Notes under the pieces: model-generated
Seen by the model: the letters and a program-made list of their open reading frames with translations, nothing else
The model's database searches: none
Told to the model about the DNA's origin: nothing
Part shown: positions 59,520 to 64,000 of the stretch, one piece after another
How positions within the stretch are numbered: position 1 is the first letter of the stretch
Layout: every line of letters starts with the position of its first letter
Program-made: the position numbers and the translations under genes
NCBI RefSeq assembly: GCF_001606025.1
Contig: NZ_CP014945.1
Coordinates: forward strand, 3,038,001-3,102,000
From: Psychrobacter alimentarius
GTDB lineage: Bacteria; Pseudomonadota; Gammaproteobacteria; Pseudomonadales; Moraxellaceae
Direction of reading: 5' to 3'
DNA: 64,000 nucleotides

Positions 59520-59963
59520 ATGTCAGAAAAAAAATTAGACGTTGATGATGAATTCTTAGCTTTTGAAACCGTGATGCGCGTACGCTACGCTGAAACCGAT
59601 GCAAATCAGTATCTAACACTCGAAGCATTGACAGCCCTTTTGACTGAGTCTTGGCTGAGATTTTTGTACGCTCAAGGCATCAAAGAAGTCAATGCAGACT
59701 ATCAAGGTTTGATTATTGATGAGTTACAACTAAATATTCGCAGTCGTGTCAAAGTGCGTGAAGAGCTTTTGTTTGAAGTAGGCATTAAACCTTCCTATGA
59801 CAATGGCGGTCATGTAGAAATAAAGGTCACTCGGATGCACACAGGTGAGTTGGTGGCACATGCAAGGAAGCATTTTGTCAATTACGACTTTAGGCTCAAT
59901 AAAGTGACGGCACTTGATAGCACGATTAAAAAAGCGCTTTACCCACGTTTATGCAAGCATTAG
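59520..59963 (+). CDS. 4HBT hot-dog acyl-CoA thioesterase family protein
   Basis: A 147-residue protein of the 4-hydroxybenzoyl-CoA thioesterase (YbgC-like) hot-dog group. The opening strand MRVRYAETDANQYLTLEAL includes the aspartate of the active-site turn (AETDANQYL). It is followed by a helix and strands such as NIRSRVKVREELLFEVGI. The histidine and asparagine usual after the aspartate are altered, so activity may differ. AGGAG precedes the ATG. It is upstream of hisIE with 116 bases between. Confidence 0.75.
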   Translation: MSEKKLDVDDEFLAFETVMRVRYAETDANQYLTLEALTALLTESWLRFLYAQGIKEVNADYQGLIIDELQLNIRSRVKVREELLFEVGIKPSYDNGGHVEIKVTRMHTGELVAHARKHFVNYDFRLNKVTALDSTIKKALYPRLCKH

Positions 59964-60079
59964 TGCTATTTATTCCAACAAATAGTACTTATCAAATGAA
60001 CCATATTTTTTATACATGGCTTTTTCTCTCAAAATATAAATAGAACGACCAAATAACGACACCTTTAATAAACGGATGA

Positions 60080-60919
60080 ATGATGACTTTACCTGCTTGG
60101 CTAGCTGCCATAAAATTTAATGCTGATGGCTTGATTCCTGCAATTGCCCAAGATCACAAATCTGGGCGTATTTTGATGATGGCCTGGATGAATGCAGAAG
60201 CGCTACAACTGACCGCACAGATCCAAACTGCTGTTTATTTTTCGCGCTCACGTGCCAAGTTATGGCACAAAGGAGAGTCCTCAGGGCATACCCAGACTGT
60301 CCATGATATCCGCTTAGATTGTGATGCCGACGTTATTGTGCTGAGTGTCACTCAAGCGGGCGGTATTGCCTGTCATACAGGACGAGAGTCTTGTTTCTAT
60401 CGACGTTTGGATCTATCTGGTCAGACCCCAGAATGGCAAACCGTGGACAAAGTTCTAAAAGACCCCTCTGACATTTATCATTTAAATACATCAGACGGTG
60501 AGACTGTTCAAAACACCAACTTGAGCACTCATGCCGATACTGAATCTAATCATACTTCAGTCGATGAGCGCTCTATCCTGCAACAACTGGATCACGTATT
60601 GGCAGAACGAAAACAAGCCGATGCCGATAGTTCTTATGTGGCAAGTTTATATGCCAAAGGATTAAATAAAATTTTGGAAAAAGTGGGTGAAGAAAGCGTA
60701 GAAAGTATTATCGCTGCCAAAGATTTTGCCAACTGTGATAAAAATAGAGACAAAGCGCAATACGATGATGCCCGTCATGAGCTTATTTATGAAGTGGCAG
60801 ATGTCTGGTTTCATACCTTGGTTGGGCTGGCGTGGTTCGATATAGAATCAGATGCAGTATTAAATGAGCTGGGTCGACGCTTTGGTCTCTCAGGTATTGA
60901 TGAGAAAGCAGCACGATAG
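60080..60919 (+). CDS. hisI: Bifunctional phosphoribosyl-AMP cyclohydrolase / phosphoribosyl-ATP pyrophosphatase
   Basis: Carries out steps 2 and 3 of histidine synthesis. The 279-residue fusion has the HisI domain first (about 1-125), with the magnesium site [12 protein letters not shown] and the zinc-site cysteines in [17 protein letters not shown] polar linker of about 40 residues follows (about 130-170, with [14 protein letters not shown]). The HisE domain comes next, with [35 protein letters not shown] and [14 protein letters not shown]. The E. coli fusion has 203 residues; the difference lies in the linker. It lies directly ahead of tatABC, an arrangement known in several proteobacteria. 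Confidence 0.93.
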   Translation: MMTLPAWLAAIKFNADGLIPAIAQDHKSGRILMMAWMNAEALQLTAQIQTAVYFSRSRAKLWHKGESSGHTQTVHDIRLDCDADVIVLSVTQAGGIACHTGRESCFYRRLDLSGQTPEWQTVDKVLKDPSDIYHLNTSDGETVQNTNLSTHADTESNHTSVDERSILQQLDHVLAERKQADADSSYVASLYAKGLNKILEKVGEESVESIIAAKDFANCDKNRDKAQYDDARHELIYEVADVWFHTLVGLAWFDIESDAVLNELGRRFGLSGIDEKAAR

Positions 60920-61032
60920 ATAATAGGCAACATGACAAAATAATCTTCTACCTGCGAGGATTGTATTTGGTTTCACCTATTTGTCATAAGCGCAGGTTAT
61001 AATACAGTCTTTTTACTTCATACTATATTTGG

Positions 61033-61076
61033 GTGCTTTTTATTTAAGAGATCAATCTCCTATCTATTTAAAGCAC
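61033..61076. promoter_or_regulatory. Inverted repeat in the tatA leader
   Basis: GTGCTTT and AAAGCAC are separated by 30 bases, 41 bases before the tatA ATG. It could be a leader hairpin. Confidence 0.3.
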
Positions 61077-61116
61077 TTATGATAAAGACTGAAAACCAAG
61101 TCAAAAGGATACCATT

Positions 61117-61389
61117 ATGGGCAGTTTTTCTATTACACACTGGCTGATTTTATTGGTTGTGGTGGTAGTCGTATTTGGCACCTCAAAGCTCAGAAATGCT
61201 GGTAAAGATTTGGGCGGCGCTGTCAAAGGTTTTAAAGAAGCCGTTAAAGACGAGAACACAGAACACGCTAAAAAGCAGGTAGTGCTCGATCATGAAGGCA
61301 ACGCATATAAGGGCGAGCGTACAACAAGCAACAAGGTTGATACTAGTAGTACCCACTCTACTCCTGTTGACGATAAGCACAATGTATAA
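61117..61389 (+). CDS. tatA: Sec-independent translocase subunit TatA
   Basis: Forms the size-adapting pore of the twin-arginine pathway, which exports folded proteins. The 90-residue protein has the short N-terminal helix with [20 protein letters not shown], then the amphipathic helix [16 protein letters not shown], then a polar tail. The FG hinge motif is intact. AAAAGGAT precedes the ATG. tatB follows 50 bases later. Confidence 0.96.
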   Translation: MGSFSITHWLILLVVVVVVFGTSKLRNAGKDLGGAVKGFKEAVKDENTEHAKKQVVLDHEGNAYKGERTTSNKVDTSSTHSTPVDDKHNV

Positions 61390-61439
61390 TGTTTATCGCA
61401 TTTAGCCTGTCTCAATTAAAATAGTGATATTCAACCATT

Positions 61440-62048
61440 ATGTTTGATATTGGGTTTTCTGAATTACTCCTCTTTGGTGTTATCGCCCTGATTGTCTTGG
61501 GTCCAGAAAAACTGCCTCAGGCAGCACGGACGGCTGGTCAATGGTACGCCAAAATTCGTCGAACCGTCTCTACCTTACAGTCTGAAATAGAAGCAGAGCT
61601 AGACTTGGCTGAAACACGGCAACAAATGCAAAAAGAGCTTGCAAAAATTCGTCAAACTGAGGCGGATATGCGACGTGAAATGGCAGAGATGCGCGGCAAT
61701 ATGAAAGAGTTTGCACACTCTCACAATCAGCACCTAAAAACCTCCCAGACTAAAACGGATAGCACTGACGATAGTCAAAGCAATAAGACAGATCGCGATG
61801 ATATAGCCGTACAAAATACTGAACAAAGCACTGACGATATTTCGACCACCGCTACTGTACAGACAACTCAACCTCCTCAACCCATTGTTACCAGACCGTG
61901 GGAAAACATGTGGTTCCGTCTGGGTGCCTATGATAAGGCTCGTCGTCTACCTATGCCGCCCTATCTACCGAACCACAAAGCGGACACCTTACTAAACGCT
62001 CATTCATTAGAACAGCCAGCCTTCATCAAAAAACAGGAGGCTGATTGA
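61440..62048 (+). CDS. tatB: Sec-independent translocase subunit TatB
   Basis: Docks Tat substrates together with TatC. The 202-residue protein begins MFDIGFSELLLFGVIALIVL, the TatB hallmark, with LGPEKLPQAARTAGQW following. A long charged helix runs to about residue 100, followed by a low-complexity Asp/Thr/Gln-rich tail. It shares a TGATG overlap with tatC, so the two are translationally coupled. The ribosome-binding site of tatB itself is weak. Confidence 0.95.
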   Translation: MFDIGFSELLLFGVIALIVLGPEKLPQAARTAGQWYAKIRRTVSTLQSEIEAELDLAETRQQMQKELAKIRQTEADMRREMAEMRGNMKEFAHSHNQHLKTSQTKTDSTDDSQSNKTDRDDIAVQNTEQSTDDISTTATVQTTQPPQPIVTRPWENMWFRLGAYDKARRLPMPPYLPNHKADTLLNAHSLEQPAFIKKQEAD

Positions 62049-62935
62049 TGGGATTGTTTAAACGTAAAAAAAGCCGCCAAGAAAAAATCATGGATGCAGA
62101 GATTGCTGGGACGGAAAGCGAAGATCTAGATATCAATGTCAAGACAGATAATACCTATGAGGAGTCGGCCACCGATGTGTTAAGTACATTGGGTGATATG
62201 CCGATCACTGAGCATTTGATTGAGCTGCGTCGACACTTGATCAAAATATGTGTGGCAGTATTGGTGATATTTTTGGCACTAGCAGGGTTTTCGCGTGAGT
62301 TATATAACTTTTTATCAGACCCTCTAGTGGCTCAACTCCCTGCCAATTCCACCATGATTGCGACAGATATTACCTCCAACTTTATGGCACCGATACGTCT
62401 GACGGTATTTGTCGCAGCGTTTTTTGCAATGCCTTATATTTTGTATCAAATTTGGTCATTTGTAGCACCCGGTTTGTATAAAAAAGAGAAGAAAATTGCG
62501 ATTCCAGTACTACTCTCCTCTATATTTTTATTCTATGCTGGCGTGGCTTTTTCTTATTTTATTGTACTAAAAGGCGTGCTGAAATTCTTCATTATGTTTG
62601 CTCCGCAAAACGTCCTACCGATGACAGATATAGACAGCTATCTGAGCTTTGCCCTAAAGCTGTTTATGGTATTTGGGTTAACGTTTGAGATTCCAGTCGT
62701 CACTTTGCTCTTGATATTGACTGGCATTGTCTCCATTCAGAGACTAGAAGACAAACGTCGTTATATTATCGTGGGCTGTTTTGCAGTGGCTGCTGTCGTG
62801 ACGCCGCCTGATGGGGTATCTATGCTGATGCTTGCGATTCCCATGTGGTTATTATTTGAGCTTGGTTTATTGTTGGCCAAAATTTTAATCAAAGAAGAAC
62901 GTACGCCTGTTTTATCCACGACTAATAAAGAGTAA
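62048..62935 (+). CDS. tatC: Sec-independent translocase subunit TatC
   Basis: Six-helix receptor for twin-arginine signal peptides. About 295 residues, starting at the ATG at 62048 with AGGAGG upstream. A charged N-terminal extension of about 50 residues (with the MDAEIAGTESEDLD stretch) precedes the conserved MPITEHLIELRRHLIK. Other TatC marks are MALFAMPYI-like FAAFFAMPYILYQ, FVAPGLYKKEKK, and VVTPPDGVSMLMLAIPM near the end. E. coli TatC has 258 residues, so the extension accounts for the difference. Confidence 0.95.
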   Translation: MGLFKRKKSRQEKIMDAEIAGTESEDLDINVKTDNTYEESATDVLSTLGDMPITEHLIELRRHLIKICVAVLVIFLALAGFSRELYNFLSDPLVAQLPANSTMIATDITSNFMAPIRLTVFVAAFFAMPYILYQIWSFVAPGLYKKEKKIAIPVLLSSIFLFYAGVAFSYFIVLKGVLKFFIMFAPQNVLPMTDIDSYLSFALKLFMVFGLTFEIPVVTLLLILTGIVSIQRLEDKRRYIIVGCFAVAAVVTPPDGVSMLMLAIPMWLLFELGLLLAKILIKEERTPVLSTTNKE

Positions 62936-63142
62936 AATAATGACATCCTCATTTGGCTCGATGTGAGTCTAGTCAATATATAAAATACAGTTTTGACTGT
63001 TTGACTCTTCTTATCCCATCAATAAGCGTAATGCTTATTATCATGATTGCGCATCATCACAATTTATCAGCCATTGTCTATGCAGTGGCTTTTTTTACTG
63101 TCGTTGTTTTTAATCACTCTCTGTACTTTAGGTAGCTTTATT

Positions 63143-64000
63143 ATGTCCGCATCTATGCCAGCTTATATGAGCGACCCCACTGATGAGCAGCTGAGCGCGC
63201 TGAATATGGCCATGGATCATAAGTCATTCAAAGTGGTCGCTTATGCAGGTGCTGGTAAAACAACGACGCTCAAATTGATTGGTGAGCGCTTGCGTGGACG
63301 CGGTTTATATCTCGCCTTCAACAAAGCGATTGCTAATGACGCACGGCAGAAGTTTCCGCCCCATGTAGAATGTCGCACGTTTCATTCGCTCGCTTATCGT
63401 CATGTTGCTCGCGATATTACGGCAAAATTATCTTTGCCACGCTTTTCACCCAAGCGTTTGGGCGATGATTTGGGATTGCAGCCTGTACAAGTCCGTCGAC
63501 AAATGGACGGCGTCAATAAGTACATTACACTGACGCCAGCACGGTTGTCTCGTTTTGTTAGCGATGCCGTCAGCAACTTTTGTAGCACACATGCCAGCTA
63601 CCCTGCGCCAAGGCATTTATTGTTTCCCAGCTGGCTGGACGAATCAGACTCAGAGCAGCTGCGCGAGATGCTATACCCTGCTGTTGAACAGCGCTGGCTA
63701 CAGTCGATTGATGCCCGTCATCCTGCGGGTATTGGTCATGATATTTATCTCAAACTCTGGGCACTATCCAAACCCAGCATTCCTGCTGATTTTATTTTAT
63801 TTGATGAGGCGCAAGATGCCGATCCATTGATGATGGGTATCTTGACCCAGCAGTCAAGGCAGGTAATCTATGTGGGTGACGCGCACCAGCAGATTTATGA
63901 ATGGCGCGGTGCGGTCAATGCCATGAAAAAATTGCCACTGCCGCAGACCTTATTGACGCAGTCGTTTCGTTTTGGTGAACCCATTGCAGAAGTGGCCAAT
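63143..64000 (+). CDS. UvrD/Rep-family DNA helicase, partial at the window edge
   Basis: The frame begins at an ATG at 63143 and runs off the right edge, giving about 286 visible residues. The Walker A is VVAYAGAGKTTTLKLI at about residue 32, followed by an LAFNKAIANDARQKFP stretch and TFHSLAYR (motif Ib). The DEAQDADPLMMGIL motif II is near residue 228. Motif III is GDAHQQIYEWRGAVNAM near 252, and the QSFRFG (motif IV) is the last visible. This pattern fits an Fbh1/UvrD-like superfamily 1 helicase. The C-terminal part is not in the window. Confidence 0.9.
   Translation, partial: MSASMPAYMSDPTDEQLSALNMAMDHKSFKVVAYAGAGKTTTLKLIGERLRGRGLYLAFNKAIANDARQKFPPHVECRTFHSLAYRHVARDITAKLSLPRFSPKRLGDDLGLQPVQVRRQMDGVNKYITLTPARLSRFVSDAVSNFCSTHASYPAPRHLLFPSWLDESDSEQLREMLYPAVEQRWLQSIDARHPAGIGHDIYLKLWALSKPSIPADFILFDEAQDADPLMMGILTQQSRQVIYVGDAHQQIYEWRGAVNAMKKLPLPQTLLTQSFRFGEPIAEVAN

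Noticed and set aside
62953..63135. 60-codon frame between tatC and the helicase
   Set aside because: Weak start and unremarkable hydrophobic sequence. The gap is better explained as the helicase promoter region.

Overview
The window looks like the chromosome of a Moraxellaceae gammaproteobacterium, most likely Psychrobacter. That is inferred from gene content, moderate GC, an AT-rich intergenic style and protein features, not from a database search. It is mostly ordinary housekeeping sequence. I see no CRISPR array, prophage, transposase or obvious defence system, and no convincing new multi-gene system. The less explained material is in small unknown proteins and in non-coding structure.

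Layout. 1-5.2 kb, minus strand: a 5'-nucleotidase and a rhomboid protease, then a complete three-gene TRAP transporter (dctP-dctQ-dctM) with its own promoter and terminator. 5.38-11.31 kb, minus strand: a complete rRNA operon (two promoters, 16S, tRNA-Ile, tRNA-Ala, 23S, 5S, two terminators), with RNase III processing stems, boxA/boxB-like elements and a remnant of a second 5S end. 11.5-25.4 kb: a uracil-DNA glycosylase-like protein, upp, ydfG, an unknown gene, two alpha/beta hydrolases, tyrS with two small followers, anmK, fabF, an unknown coiled-coil protein and a large aminopeptidase P. 25.7-34.3 kb: a POT peptide transporter, an alanine-rich membrane-anchored protein, lnt, corC, a DUF4105 membrane protein, a YcgN-type protein and a dienelactone hydrolase. 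34.4-48.6 kb: a giant DUF2339 membrane protein, ylqF, mutY, tesB, rapA, a glycerate-dehydrogenase-like gene, a flavin monooxygenase and an RluA-type pseudouridine synthase. 48.9-54.3 kb: trxA-rho, two small lipoproteins, a zinc metallopeptidase and ihfA. 54.5-59.2 kb, minus strand: rpmI-rplT-pheS-pheT leading into ihfA, with no infC in front of rpmI. 59.5-64 kb, plus strand: a thioesterase, hisIE, tatABC and the start of a UvrD-like helicase cut by the window edge.

How the genes work together. Translation and RNA metabolism dominate (rrn, tyrS, pheST, rplT, rpmI, rho, rapA, ylqF, rluA-like). Cell-envelope genes are the second theme (lnt, corC, tatABC, anmK, fabF, several lipoproteins). Uptake and salvage form a third (TRAP, POT, upp, 5'-nucleotidase, aminopeptidase P).

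The non-coding features most worth a second look are: a dispersed hairpin repeat of about 122 bp (two good copies, two degenerate ones); a pair of rrn hairpins with the same loop and different stems; a terminator embedded in the coding end of a convergent gene; a 33-bp palindrome before fabF; a triple 15-bp direct repeat; a long rho leader; and a structured region downstream of the alanine-rich protein.
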